DNA from: Sweltsa coloradensis
Lineage: Eukaryota > Arthropoda > Insecta > Plecoptera > Chloroperlidae
Assembly: GCA_024449915.1 (NCBI GenBank)
Contig: JAMZAV010001854.1
Span: 62,001 to 126,000 of the forward strand
Direction: 5' to 3'
DNA: 64,000 nt
In this document: positions 10,428 through 21,735 of the stretch, in pieces
How positions within the stretch are numbered: the first letter of the stretch is position 1
Layout: the number at the start of each line of letters is the position of its first letter
Notes under the pieces: generated by a model
What the model saw: only the letters and a program-made list of their open reading frames with translations
Database searches by the model: none
Told to the model about the DNA's origin: nothing
Translations under genes and position numbers: made by a program

Positions 10428-10600
10428 TTACTACAATTCAGAAATTAAAAAAGTCCGCCCCAACCGGGAATCGAACCACGGATCTCCCACATTCCAGGTG
10501 AGCGTCTTAACCACTAGACCATCAGGATGGGTACATTTCAATCTCTGAATTGTAGCTGCATTATACATCTGAATGGATGGAACAGTACTGCAACGAATAT
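10428..10600 (-). mobile_element. tRNA-derived element, copy 2 (reverse orientation)
   Basis: This has the same TTACTACAATTCA end and the same tRNA-like block on the minus strand (10457-10528; A and B boxes conserved, loop CTGGAAT, stem now CTCAC/GTGGG). Beyond the tRNA part it shares CATCTGAATGGATGGAACAGT with the tRNA-like element near 23.5 kb, so the family has a longer common flank. Confidence 0.7.
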
Positions 10601-10984
10601 CTGCTGCCTTTGAACTGACCACCAAACATTATTATAATGTCATTCATTACCTTTACGCAGGTATGAGCGAATATTATTATAATGTCATTACCTTCTCAGG
10701 TATGAGCGAATGAGGTATAAATAAACTTAAGTAGTATGTTAATATATACCAAGTAGTTTCTTGCAACTAGTAGGCCCTACTATTGAAAATGAAATAATTC
10801 TGTAAACGGGAGTTTGAGAAAGGCTTAGGGGCGCAGTATCTACTAACTTTAGACGACTGGTGGTGGTGGGCAACGAATGCAATAGTTTGGAAAAATCACT
10901 TATTTTTCATCACTAACTCTGATTACAAATTCTAACAATACGAAATATCATAATATCGGGATAGCTTTAAGGTTCTTCCAATAA
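10601..10984. other. Spacer with a short duplication
   Basis: ATTATTATAATGTCATTACC-type sequence followed by GGTATGAGCGAAT is present twice (about 10629-10690). Nothing else is recognised. Confidence 0.45.
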
Positions 10985-11568
10985 TTGGATGAGCGTAGCG
11001 AGCGAAGCGAAAACTTCAATTTCACTGACCCCTCAAAAAATTTAGCTCCAATGTTTGTTTTGTTTTTTTTTGTTTTTTTTCTGTTTGTTCGCACGATTCC
11101 GGGCAAACGGCATAAGCGATCTTGATGAAAATTAAAGGGGACCTTCGAAATCTCTGAACTTAGATGTGCCACGTTTTTGGGTACAATCGAAGAAATATTT
11201 CTCATGAATATCGCACTTTTACGATTTTTTCGATTTTTAGTGCGATATTTTCGTGACATTTGGGCCAATTCTGACCAAACGGGTGGGGCTACAACGTTCA
11301 TATTTCACATGGACATTAAGGTTATGGTGATGTAGTAGCTTTTGAAAGAAAAAATTGAAAAAGTTAGCCAGAATCCATACAATTAAGGTTTTGATATGAG
11401 TTTTTTTGAGGTTTATAATAACAACTAACAAGTAACATTTGAAACTCGACAACAATCACCTACAATGCATTCACAAAGCACTTGCAAAGAAAAAGTGGTC
11501 CCACGCAAACTAAAAACTTACAAAAACGCTCATCCATCAACGCGGCGGGACTTTAAGCGTTTTCCTAG
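10985..11568 (+). mobile_element. Helitron-like element, family B
   Basis: It begins TTGGATGAGCGTAGCGAGCG and ends GGGACTTTAAGCGTTTTCCTAG. Family B is marked by CTTCAATTTCACTGACCCC near the 5' end and CCAAACGGGTGGGGCTACAA in the body. It shares both termini with family A but has a different body. Confidence 0.8.
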
Positions 11569-12007
11569 TAAGAAGTATTTAAATATTTTGTTGTCAGCCA
11601 CGAAACGGTAGATCTACAACTAAAGCGTCAATAGTACGGAGAGATAGGCCTTGCTTGATAGCTGTCACTTGTTTTTGTTTGTCCGAAGTATGTTTGTCCG
11701 AAATTACATTGTTGTAACACAACAATCGATAGTCAAAAATAGAATTGTGTCCTGTGCTATTGGCTAACCATTCCCATTCCACCGCGCGTCACGGCTCGCT
11801 TCCCCTACCCCCTTGTTCCGGCAGCGGCCCCGATCGGGATGGAGTTTTTAATAAAATATTAATCACTAGTATAACTTAAACGCAATAATTGTTCACAGTG
11901 GGTGTAGCAGGATGGTAACGAATGTGATTACTAAGCGAGGGTTCGTTAGTTCAAATCTTCGACAAGGTGTTATTTTTTGCCTTTTCGGGTGGAAGTCTAT
12001 GATATTT
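11569..12007. other. Spacer with a weak tRNA-like block
   Basis: About 11895-11975 has spaced motifs like a tRNA A box (TAGCAGGATGGTAACG) and B box (AGTTCAAATCTTCG), with poor stems. It may be a decayed SINE head. The rest shows nothing I recognise. Confidence 0.3.
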
Positions 12008-12715
12008 TTGGATGACCGAAGCGAAGACTTCAATTTCACTTTGTGTTTTTTTTTTCATTTACGTTACCTAGCTCGGATGTTTTGTTTTTGATAGTTTTTT
12101 TTTGCCTGTTCGCTCTCTACCGGGAAAACGGCATATGCGATCTTGATAAAAATTGGAGGGGACCTTCGAAATCCATAACTTAGACTTGCCACGTTTTTTG
12201 GTATAATCGATCAAATATTTCTTATGATTATCGTACTTTTACGATTTTTTTCATTTTTTGACGAGATCTTTTCGTGATATTCGGCAAACGGCTACTCCGA
12301 TAGTGATGAAACTTTATGGGGACGTTTAAAATCACTGAAATTATATATGTGACGATTTTAGAGACATTTAAAAAAATATTTCTTATAGAAATCGTACTTT
12401 TACGTTTTTTCCCCCGGTTTTTAATACGATATTTTCGTGATATTTGGGCCGATTCCGACCAAACGGGTGGGGCTACAACGTTCATATTTTACATTGACAA
12501 AAAGATTATGGTGATGTAGGCTGATGTAGGGCCTCTTGAAAGAAAAATTTGGCAAAAATTCATAGAAATAAAGGTTTTAATATAAGACTTTTACAGGTGT
12601 AATCAAAGAAAAAGTGATGAGATTCCACATAAAAAAACGTAAACATTGGATAGAAATATTCCAAAAAAGCTCATCCATCAAAGCGACTGGAAAAAGCGTT
12701 CGAGAAGCAGCCTAG
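12008..12715 (+). mobile_element. Helitron-like element, family B, diverged
   Basis: It begins TTGGATGACCGAAGC (one change in the terminal repeat) and ends in CTAG at 12715, with AAAGCGTTCGAGAAGCAG before it. It contains a doubled inner segment around the GGCAAACGGC motif. It abuts the next copy with no intervening base. Confidence 0.75.
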
Positions 12716-13464
12716 TTGGATGAGCGAAGCAAAGATTTCAATTTCACTGACCCCCCAAAAAATTTAGCTCGGGTTTTTTTTTTTTGTCTGTTTGTTCGCG
12801 TTTCTACCGGGCAAACGGCATATCCGATCTTGATGAAAATTGGAGGGGACCTTCGAAATTTCTAAACTTAGACTTGCTACGTTTTTGGGTACAATCGAAG
12901 AAATATTTCTCATGAATATCGTACTTTTACGATTTTTTTCGATTTTTAGTGCGATATTTTCGTGACATTTGGGCCAATTCTGACCAAACGGGTGGGGCTA
13001 CAACGTTCATATTTCACGTGGACATTAAGGTAATGGTGATGCGTAGGCCTATTGCTTTCTGAAAGAAAAAGTTGAAAAAGTTAGCCAGAATCTATAGAAA
13101 TAAAGCTTTTAATGTTTTTTTTAAATTTTTTGTGCGATATTTTCGTGCCATTTGGGCCAATTCTGACCAAACGGGTGGGGCAAAAACGTTCAAATTATAC
13201 ATGGACATTAAGGTTATGGTGATGTAGTACCTTTTGAAAGAAAAAGTTGAAAAAGTTAGCCAGAATCCATAGAAATAAAGCTTTTAATATAAGTTTTTTA
13301 CGGTAAATAATACCAATTGACAAGTAACAATAAAACCTGACAACAATCACTTACAATGCGTAGGCAGCAAAACAAAGCACTTGCAAAAGTAAAGATATCC
13401 CACGCAAACTAAAAACTTTAAAAAGCTCATCCATTAACGCGGCGGGACTTAAGCGTTTTCCTAG
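12716..13464 (+). mobile_element. Helitron-like element, family B, in tandem
   Basis: The TTGG start directly follows the CTAG of the previous copy, and its own CTAG at 13464 is directly followed by another TTGG. The internal segment carrying CCAAACGGGTGGGGC is present twice. Confidence 0.8.
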
Positions 13465-14239
13465 TTGGATGAGCGTAGCGAGCGTAGCGAGCGAAGCGAA
13501 GATTTCATTTCACTACACTGGAGAAAAAAATCCGGAATGTTTTTTTTTTTTTTCTTTTTTTTGTATTTTTGTCTGTTTGTTAGCACGATTGGGCCCTAAA
13601 CCGATACTCCGATTGCGTTTGAAATTTTATTGAGACCTTTGAAATCTCTGAACTTAGAACTGCCACGTTTTTGAGCGCAATCAAAAAAAGAATTTCTCAT
13701 AAAAATCGCAATTTTTCGATTTTTCGATTTTTAAAAAATTTCTTTGATTTATAATACCTACACGCTTAGTCCGATTGTAATGATTTTTTCACGGACCTTT
13801 ATTTTATGAATTTATATATTCGTTTGGAAAATTAAGCGCAATCGAAAAATTATTTCTCATGAAAATCGCAATTTACGTGGTTTTTCTTTTTAAAACAAAA
13901 TTTTTTGACTTATAACACCTACATGCTTTATCCGATTGTAATGATTTTTTAACAGAACCTTAATTTTATGAATCGATATATTCGTGTGAAATTTGAGCAC
14001 AATCAAATAATTATTTCTTATGAAAATCGAAAATTTACGATTTTTTTCTTTTTTAAAATTACGATTAATTAAAAAAATTAAAAATTAAAGTTTATTTTTT
14101 ATTTATTTTAAATAATTAAAAAAAATCTTCAACTTAGTAATGATTTTTTCACAGAACAGAAAATCCGCATAACACATGGCAGCTCAATGCACCAATTACG
14201 CTCATCCATTAACGCGGCGGGACTTAAGCGTTTTCCTAG
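13465..14239 (+). mobile_element. Helitron-like element, family A, in tandem
   Basis: This is the third member of a zero-spacer head-to-tail run (B-B-A). It starts TTGGATGAGCGTAGCGAGCG and ends AAGCGTTTTCCTAG, with the family A core repeats in between. Confidence 0.8.
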
Positions 14240-14282
14240 TAAATAGAAACGTTAAAGGTTTTGAAGGTTTTTTGTTTATTTT

Positions 14283-14868
14283 TTGGATGAGCGAAGAAAA
14301 AACTTCAATTTCACTGACCCCTCAAAAAATTTAGCTAAAATGTTTTTTTTTGTTTTTTTTGTGGGGGGGGGGGGGGGTTGTCTGTTTGTTCGCACGCTAC
14401 CAGGCAAACGGCATATGCGATCTTGATGAAAATTTGAGGGGACCTTCAAAATCTCTAAACTTAGACCTGCCACGTTTTTGGGTACAATCGAAGAAATATT
14501 TCTCATGAATATAGTACTTTTACGATTTTTTTTCGATTTTTAGTGCGATATTTTCGTGACATTTGGGCCGATTCTGACCAAACGGGTGGGGCTACAACGT
14601 TCAAATTCACATGGGACATTAAGGTTATGGTGATGTATTGCTTTTTGAAAGAAAAAGTTGAAAAAGTTAACCAGAATCCATAGAATAAAGGTTTTAATAT
14701 GAGTTTTTTAGGTTTATAATAACAATTAATAAGTAACAATAGAAACTTGACAACAATCACCTATAATGCATTCAAAAAGCACTTACGATGGAAAAGTGGT
14801 CCTACGCAAACTAAAAACTTACAAAAAAGCTCATCCATCAACGCGGCGGGACTTAAGCGTTTTCTTAG
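14283..14868 (+). mobile_element. Helitron-like element, family B
   Basis: It runs from TTGGATGAGCGAAG to CTTAG (one change in the last bases). It contains a G homopolymer at about 14362-14376 and the usual family B body. Confidence 0.75.
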
Positions 14869-14917
14869 TTATTTATAATTAATAAAACTCCTTTCCGGGT
14901 GAAAGTACTTTATATTT

Positions 14918-15700
14918 TTGGATGAGCGTAGCGAGCGTAGCGAGCGAAGCGAAGATTCCATTTCACTACACTGGAGAAAAAATCCGGAATGTTTTTTTTT
15001 CTTTTCTTTTTTTTTTTTGTATTTTTGTGTGTTTGTTAACACGATTCCGGCTAAACCGATACTCCGATTGCGATGAAATTTTATGGAGGCCTTCGAAATC
15101 TCTGAACTTAGAACTGCCACGTTTTTGAGCGCAATCGGGAAAATTTTTCTTATAAAAACGCAATTTTACGATTTTTTTCGATTTTTAAAAAAATTCTTCG
15201 ACTTATAACACTTACATGCTTTATCCGATTGTAATGATTTTTTATTAGACCCTTAATTTTATGAATTAAGATATTCGTGTGAAATTTGAGCTTAATCGAA
15301 ACATTATTTCTCATGAAAATCGAAATTTACGGGTTTTTTTCTTTTTTAAAACAATTCTTAGACATATAACACCTACATGCTTTATCCTATTGTAATGATT
15401 TTTTTTATAGAACCTTAATTTCATGAATTAATATACTCGTGTAAAATTTGAGCGCAATTGAATAATTATTTCTTATGAAAATTGCAATTTTACGATTTTT
15501 TTCTTTTTTAAAATTACGTAAATATATGATTTATAAAAAAATTAAGTTAATTTTAATTTAATTTAATTTAATTTAAAAAAAATCTTCGAATAAGTAATGA
15601 TTTTTTCACAGAAACAACAGAAAATCGCGTAAACTCAATGCAGCTCAATGCACCAATTACGCTCATCCAACAACGCGGCGGGACTTAAGCGTTTTCCTAT
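14918..15700 (+). mobile_element. Helitron-like element, family A
   Basis: It runs from TTGGATGAGCGTAGCG to AAGCGTTTTCCTAT, where the expected final G is T. The core repeats are present. About 50 bp separate it from the preceding family B copy. Confidence 0.75.
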
Positions 15701-15854
15701 AAAATAGAAACGTAAAAGGTTTTGTTGTTTTTTGTATATTTTTTGATAATAATTAATAAAACTCCTTTCCGGGTAGTAAGTCCTTATTTTAAATAGTACC
15801 GGTACCTAACGTTAAAGGTTTTGTAGGTTTGTTTGGTTTATTTTTCGATAATAA

Positions 15855-16254
15855 TTGGATGAGCGAAGCGAAGATTCCATTCTACTACACTGGAGAAAAA
15901 AATCCGGAATATTTTTTTTCTGTTTGTATTTTTGTGTTTGTTAACACGATTCCGGCAAAACCGATACTCCAACTGCGATGAAATTTTCTGGAGGCCTTCG
16001 AAATCTCTGAACTTAGAACGGCCACGTTTTTTAGCACAATCGAAAAATTATTCCTCATGAAAATCGCAATTTTACGATTTTTTTCGATTTAAAAAAAAAT
16101 TCTTTGACTTATAACACCTACATGCTTTATCCGATTGTAATGATTTTTTCACAGAACAACAGAAAATCTGCATAACAGCAACACAAGGCAGCTCAATGCA
16201 CCAATTACGCTTATCCAACAACGCGCCTGAAAAAGCGTTTGCGAAGCTTCCTAG
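15855..16254 (+). mobile_element. Helitron-like element, family A, short form, GAAGCTTC subtype
   Basis: It runs from TTGGATGAGCGAAGCGAAG to GCGAAGCTTCCTAG with only one core repeat. It ends exactly against a SINE-type tail (16256-16348), as does the copy ending at 21644. Confidence 0.75.
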
Positions 16255-16255
16255 T

Positions 16256-16348
16256 AAATAAATAAATCCGTATTTCGAGTCTAACCACTCAGTCACACAA
16301 CTGATTTTCAGTGGGGGACAGTAAACCAAAGTGACCAAGCCAACCCTG
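16256..16348 (-). mobile_element. SINE 3' tail, copy 1
   Basis: On the minus strand it reads GGTTGGCTTGGTCACTTTGG, then CCCCCACTGAAAATCAG and a TAGACT...TAAATA-type end. The same tail occurs at 21646, 30107, 48245 and 59778; at 59.4-59.9 kb it is attached to a tRNA-like head. This is therefore a 5'-truncated SINE copy. Confidence 0.7.
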
Positions 16349-16591
16349 CAGGCGCCGACGCTGAATTCCATCATTTTGGCCTGTGTTCTTGTCGTAGGAT
16401 CGCCACACACAACACTACACCCAAAATGTTGCAGCTTTTGAGCTTGGAGCCCGACACTTGAAGTCAGAGGGCCGAGTCCTACGCAAAGACTCTAACTTCT
16501 TCATTTGAAGTTGGTTAAAACCGTTTTCGGAATTTCTAAAAAAAGTGGTTTGTCGTTTTTGGGAAACCCAAAAAACATTGTTTTTTTTAAA

Positions 16592-17540
16592 CTAGGAAAA
16601 CGCTAAAGTCCCGCCGCGTTGATGGATGAGCTTTTTAAAGCTTTTAGTTTGCGTGGGATATCTTTACTTTTGCAAGTGCTTTGTTTTGTAAGTGATTGTT
16701 GTCAAATTTCTTTTGTTACCTGTCAATTGGTATTATTTACCGTAAAAACTTATATTAAAAGCTTTATTTCTATGGATTCTGGCTAACTTTTTCAACTTTT
16801 TCTTTTAAAAGGTACTACATCACCATAACCTTAATGTCCATGTATAATATGAACGTTGAAGACCCACCCGTTTGGTCAGAATTGGCCCAAATGGCACGAA
16901 AATATCGCACTAAAAGTCAAAAAACTTATATAAAAAGCTTTATTTCTATAGATTCTGACTAACTTTTCCAACTTTTTCTTTCAGAAAGCAATACATCACC
17001 ATTACCTTAATGTCCATGTGAAATATGAACGTTGTAGCCTCACCCGTTTGGTCAGAATTGACCCAAATGGCACGAAAATATCGCACAAAAAGTCAAAAAA
17101 ACTTATATTAAAAGCTTTATTTCTATAGATTCCGGCTAACTTTTTCAACTTTTTCTTTCAGAAAGCAATACATCACCATTACCTTAATGTCCATGTGAAA
17201 TATGAACGTTGTAGCCATACCCATTTGGTCAGAATCGGCCCAAATGTCTCGAAAATATCGCACTAAAAATCGAAAAAAATCGTAAAAGTGCGATATTCAT
17301 GAGAAATATTTCTTCGATTGTACCCAAAAACGGGTGGCACGTCTAAGTTCAGAGATTTCGAAGGTCCCCTTCAATTTTCATCAAGATCGCATATGCCGTT
17401 TGCCCGGAATCGTGCGAACAAACAGACAAAAAAACAAAAAAAAACAAAAAAAAAAACAAACAAACAAACAAACAAAAAAACAACCGAGCTAAATTTTTTT
17501 GGGGGTCAGTGAAATTGAAGTCTTCGCTTCGCTCATCCAA
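16592..17540 (-). mobile_element. Helitron-like element, family B, with three internal repeats
   Basis: It runs on the plus strand from CTAGGAAAACGCTAAAGTCC to CTTCGCTCATCCAA. Between about 16750 and 17270 a unit of roughly 160-175 bp (TTATATTAAAAGCTTTATTT ... GTTTGGTCAGAATTG) is present three times. Predicted small ORFs at its end are element sequence. Confidence 0.8.
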
Positions 17541-18056
17541 TAACTCGAGTAATTCTCGTCCGATCAGGGCCATCTCGGGCTCTACGGAACCGGACGGACT
17601 AGGCGGAGATTTTGGCGACCCGGAAAATTCGTCGTTCCGGAAATTTAAAAAATGTGTACAAGTTGACCGATTTCTATTTTCTTATCAACATAGTGGTGAC
17701 GGCGAGACGAGTTTACCAGAGTCTCGGGAAAATGTCCCGGAAAATATTTTCAAAACATTTAATAACTTTTAATATTTCACCAAAGATTAACCATTTCACA
17801 ACGTCTCTACGGTTGAGATTGATATTAATATAGTGCTGTGTTCTGTGTCAAAAGTTACGTTTATACATATTCTTTGAATGTCATGTTTAATGTCATTTAG
17901 GCCTAACTAGTTTGAGATAAATAGAAGTACTTATCGAATATTAAACTAGTTGTTACACTTATTATTACACAAGGTCAGTGGTACATAATATTAATATTAC
18001 ATCTTTTTATTTGTATTTTTTACCATATTATTATAAATTATAAAATATATTTAAAA
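17541..18056. other. Unassigned stretch
   Basis: A short GC-richer part (17550-17640) is followed by AT-rich DNA. A possible frame across 17509-17772 starts inside the Helitron-like copy and has no recognisable domain. I see nothing else. Confidence 0.4.
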
Positions 18057-18109
18057 ATAAAAATCATTGGACTATTCACTATTATATTATATATTTTTTT
18101 TGATTGATT

Positions 18110-18601
18110 GGATTTTGCTTAACGTCTCTTATTTATGCACTTTGACTAATCGAGACGATGAGTGGTGATAGATGAGGATGAAGTATGAACAGAAGGGAGG
18201 AGGGGAAACCCGGTACCGGCACGTAGCCTACTCCTTTCGTACCAAGGGGACCAACGGCTTAACGTCCCATTCGAAAGGACGGTGTAACTTTGAGTCATAT
18301 AGGTTCCTCCACTAACCCGGACTGCCGAGCAGACGTCGAGGAGAACGAAGCCGTTAGGTTGTTGTTGCCTCTTCTTTTTGGGGACTCAACGGCTGTGAGC
18401 CTCCCGTACAACGCCGGCGCCTAGTGTCTAGCACTAATAATCCGGCTCCAGGGTTTAGTGTTACAGATTTAAAAACGATGGGCAGCCTTCCGTGAAGCTG
18501 CAGGTGAGGCGGGAACAGGCCTCGCTGTCAGGGTGGGGCGTAAGGCCGCACACCCGAGACGTGAGTGACACGCACTATTGCACATGTCATATACAGCGCA
18601 C
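18110..18601 (-). mobile_element. 3' UTR of the Jockey-clade LINE
   Basis: This is GC-rich non-coding DNA between the ORF2 stop and the AT-rich flank. The block at 18297-18360 (TATAGGTTCCTCCACTAACC through GAGGAGAACGAAGCC) is almost identical to 30948-31005, where it is joined to a 5S-like sequence. It is therefore a shared LINE/SINE tail module. Confidence 0.6.
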
Positions 18602-20631
18602 TTAATCACATGGCACTCGTTTACGCAGTCCTGGGATCGACTGCGTCACGGCGGCGGTACACCCGAACCCGGTTCCGAGCCCTTTCGCCGGAGGCAGATA
18701 GTCCTCACCAAGGGACGCGAAGGGACGTTTAAAACGATCGGCGGGTCCCAGAGCGACGTCCGCTAACCGACGGATAAGCGGGTTTTCCGCGTCCTGCAGG
18801 GAGGAATAAAAAGTTCGCGCACTCGCACGGAAGAAGTCGCGTAGCATGGGAACCCCCAGGTCCCCGTGGAGATCTGTCATCCGCGTGGCCATCGGGACAC
18901 CCGTGGCGACACGCAAGCACTTGTTTTGTATGGTCTGTAGTTTGGAGAGGTGGACGTCGGCGCAGCTCGACCACACTGGGGAGGCGTACGCAAACGTCGG
19001 CCGGATGACGGCCGAGTACAGGTGAAGCTTGAGAGCTATCGGCATCGCAGGAGCTCGCAGCAAGGGGTAGAGGGAAGATAGCTTGCCGGTCGCTGTGGCT
19101 GCTACCGCGCTGACATGAGGTCCCCAGGTAAGGTGGCGGTCCAGGGTAAGGCCCAGGCACTTGTTGGACGACGCCCATTTGATAGCTTCTCCATTAAGCC
19201 TAAATGATGGTGGATCCTGGCCCCTAGCCCAGCTGAAGAGTGTGGCAGACGTTTTTGCCGCATTGACCCCATGCGCCAGAGACTGTACCAGCTGGCCACG
19301 GTATTGAGATAGCGCTGGCCGAACATGACTGCCCCACGCGCTGTGCGGGACGTAGACAAGGCCACGAAGTCGTCGGCAAACATGGCGGCGATGACGTGAC
19401 GGGGAGGCGGTGGAAAGTCCTGGGTATATAGGTTGAAGAGGCTGGGGCTGAGGACTGAGCCCTGTGGGACCCCGGCGGCAACAGGACGATGTGTTGATGT
19501 TGCATCCCCCCGGGATACGTAAAAGGAGCGTCGATGAAGGTATGCACGGAGGAGGAGTATTAGATAAGGCGGGAACTCCATGGAAATGAATTTCTTGAGG
19601 AGTCCCTCGTGCCAGACTCGGTCGAAGGCTTTAGACACATCGAGGAAGACGCCCGCAGTGCATTTGCCCGTGTTCCACCCATCGGTTATGTGGGACACCA
19701 CCCGGGTAAGATGATGTACCGTGGAGTGGCCCGACCGGAACCCGAATTGTTCATCAGGGAGGAGATGGCCGGCCCCGACGTGGGCCTGAACACGGGACAG
19801 GAGAATGCGCTCGAAAACCTTGGACAGCACTGAGAGGAGACTAATAGGTCGGTAGCTCGAAGGGTCCCTAGGCGGTTTTCCCGGTTTGAGGAACGCAACC
19901 ACCTTTGCCACCTTCCAGACGGATGGAAAATGGTGTAGGGCCAGGCAAGCATTAAAGATGGCGACTACGGTGTGCGCCGCACACTCTGGCAGTTCCTTGA
20001 GAACCTGGGCAGTGATGCCATCACCGCCAGGTGCCTTCCGGGGGGGCAAGGCCAGCACTACGTCGGCCACCTCAGCAGCAGTGCACTGGCCCGTCTCTGG
20101 CAAGGGCTGTGGCGCGGGATGAGCGTCGAACCAGGCACGCACCTCACTGACGATGCGAAGTGACTCGGCAGTAGGCGGGTTTGGCTGGAAAGTCTCCTCC
20201 AGAGCATCTGCAAGAACGTTTGCCTTTTCTTCCGGGCTGCATGCAAGAGTGGTTGGGCCCTGGATGGGCGGGTCCGGTTGAGGGCGTCGTTGTAGTGCTC
20301 GAGCCATCCGCCAGATGGATCCGTCGGCGTCCTGGAGGTTGGACACGGCGTCTTCCCACAGGGACGCCCTGTATGCTGCTATGTCAGTTTTCAGCGCTGC
20401 GCACGCCCGGTTGTACGCTGCACGTGAGTCAGGCGTCTGGGTCCGCTGCCAGCGTCGACGCAGTTGGTTCTTGATGCGGACTGCACGTGCAAGGCGCGTC
20501 GGTAAGTCATATAGCGTGAGCCTCCCCTGGGTGCGCGTGGGCACACTCGCGGCTACACCTTGCTGGATAGAGTCCACCAACAGGCCAAGTGTCTCATCGA
20601 TGGCGGCTGGCGTGGTCAGAGGAGGCGGCAC
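18602..20631 (-). pseudogene. Jockey-clade LINE ORF2 (RT plus C-terminus), one frameshift
   Basis: This encodes a non-LTR reverse transcriptase for target-primed reverse transcription. Reading on the minus strand from 20631, it shows the linker before RT, then FGFRSGHST, FLDVSKAFDRVW, GVPQGSVLSPSLFN and the catalytic MFADDFVAL. A frameshift near 19270 moves the frame. The remainder (thumb and C-terminus, with YSAVIRPTFAYASPVW and MTDLHGDLGVPML, the latter typical of Jockey elements) is open to 18602. ORF1 and the endonuclease are missing, so the copy is 5'-truncated. It is otherwise well preserved and probably young. Its linker is clearly related to that of the LINE at the right end of the window. 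GC content is much higher than in the flanks. A 3' UTR extends to about 18110. Confidence 0.8.
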
Positions 20632-20641
20632 CTGCGGTAGA

Positions 20642-20680
20642 CGTGCTAAACTTCGGTGTTCGAGTGGGAACCGGTATATA
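20642..20680 (-). other. 5S rRNA-like fragment at the LINE 5' junction
   Basis: On the minus strand, CGGTTCCCACTCGAACACCG followed by AAGTTTAGCAC resembles the internal promoter part of metazoan 5S rRNA (roughly nucleotides 25-55). It abuts the truncated reverse transcriptase. It may be a captured 5S head, template switching or an old insertion into 5S-like DNA. Confidence 0.5.
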
Positions 20681-20740
20681 TATTTTTGTATATATATTTA
20701 TTTGTCTAATAGTGAATAAAAAGTCCAATGATTCGTATTT

Positions 20741-21294
20741 TTAACGTTAATACCCGTTATATAGTTTAATTTTTTATAATTTGGGTATTCATGTTTTTGA
20801 ACCAGTTAAAAAACTGTTGTCTTGTAAACTGAAACAGTAAAAATGTTTCCCACTAAAATACAAATGCATGCATGATTTTGTAATATTTTTAGAAGGGGTA
20901 TATCGTTTAGTTATTGAGGATTGACTTTAAACATGTAAAATAAAAATGTTTTTATAACTTTTAAATTAAAAATAATCTAACTTCAGTAACAAAATTGAAT
21001 TTTTAAATTAATTCCAATTTTTTGTCAATTTGTACTGCAAGCAAATCCAAAATAAGCTGTTTTTCTGAAAGATCATTGGAAAACTAGTACGGTAATTCCC
21101 CCCAAAATAGTCTGTTTGTCGCAGTAAAAGTAAAATATTGTGTCACAGCTTTAACATTTTTAAATTGCGGTTTTAATCGCGTGCAAAGCATTATGGGTAG
21201 AAGAACATGCAAAGTGATTTGTGTATAGATGCAACGAAGGGCTATTGTTTCACTCAATAAGGTTATACAGTCCTATTTTATTTTGCATAGTAAC
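20741..21294. other. AT-rich stretch, no gene seen
   Basis: No ORF, TIR or repeat was recognised. Confidence 0.5.
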
Positions 21295-21644
21295 CCCTAC
21301 ATGATATATCCGAATGTAATGATTTCTTCACAGAACCTTAATTTTATGAATTAATATATTCGTGTGAAATTTGAGCGCAATCGAAAAATTATTTCTTACA
21401 TTACAATTTTTACGATTTTTTTTGATTTTTAAAATTTCCTCGACTTATAACAACTACATGCTTTATCCGATTGTAATAATTTTTTCACAGAACCTTAATT
21501 TTATGATTTAATATATTCGCGTGTAAATATAGCGTAATCAAATAATTATTTCTTATGAAAATCGCAATTTTACACTTTTTTCGTTTTTAAACAATTACGC
21601 TCATCCAACAACGCGCCTGAAAAAGCGTTTGCGAAGCTTCCTAG
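21295..21644 (+). mobile_element. Helitron-like element, family A, 5'-truncated
   Basis: Two core repeats and the GAAGCTTCCTAG 3' end are present. The TTGGATGAGCG 5' end is missing. It ends against a SINE tail at 21646, the same junction type as at 16254. Confidence 0.7.
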
Positions 21645-21645
21645 T

Positions 21646-21735
21646 AATAAATAAATCGTATTTAGAGTCTACTCACTAAGTTATATAACTGGTTTTCAGT
21701 GGGGGACAGTAAATCAAAGCGACCAAGCCAACCCT
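21646..21735 (-). mobile_element. SINE 3' tail, copy 2
   Basis: The same tail as at 16256-16348 (minus-strand GGTTGGCTTGGTCGCTTTG and CCCCCACTGAAAACCAG), 5'-truncated. Confidence 0.65.

Larger units (their letters stand above)
18057..20740. repeat. Inverted repeats flanking the 18-20.7 kb LINE
   Basis: AATCATTGGACT followed by ATTCACTATTA at about 18061-18088 recurs in reverse at about 20708-20736, with four extra bases in the middle. The LINE/5S composite therefore lies between the arms of a palindromic element. The arms are AT-rich and the parent element is not identified. Confidence 0.5.
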
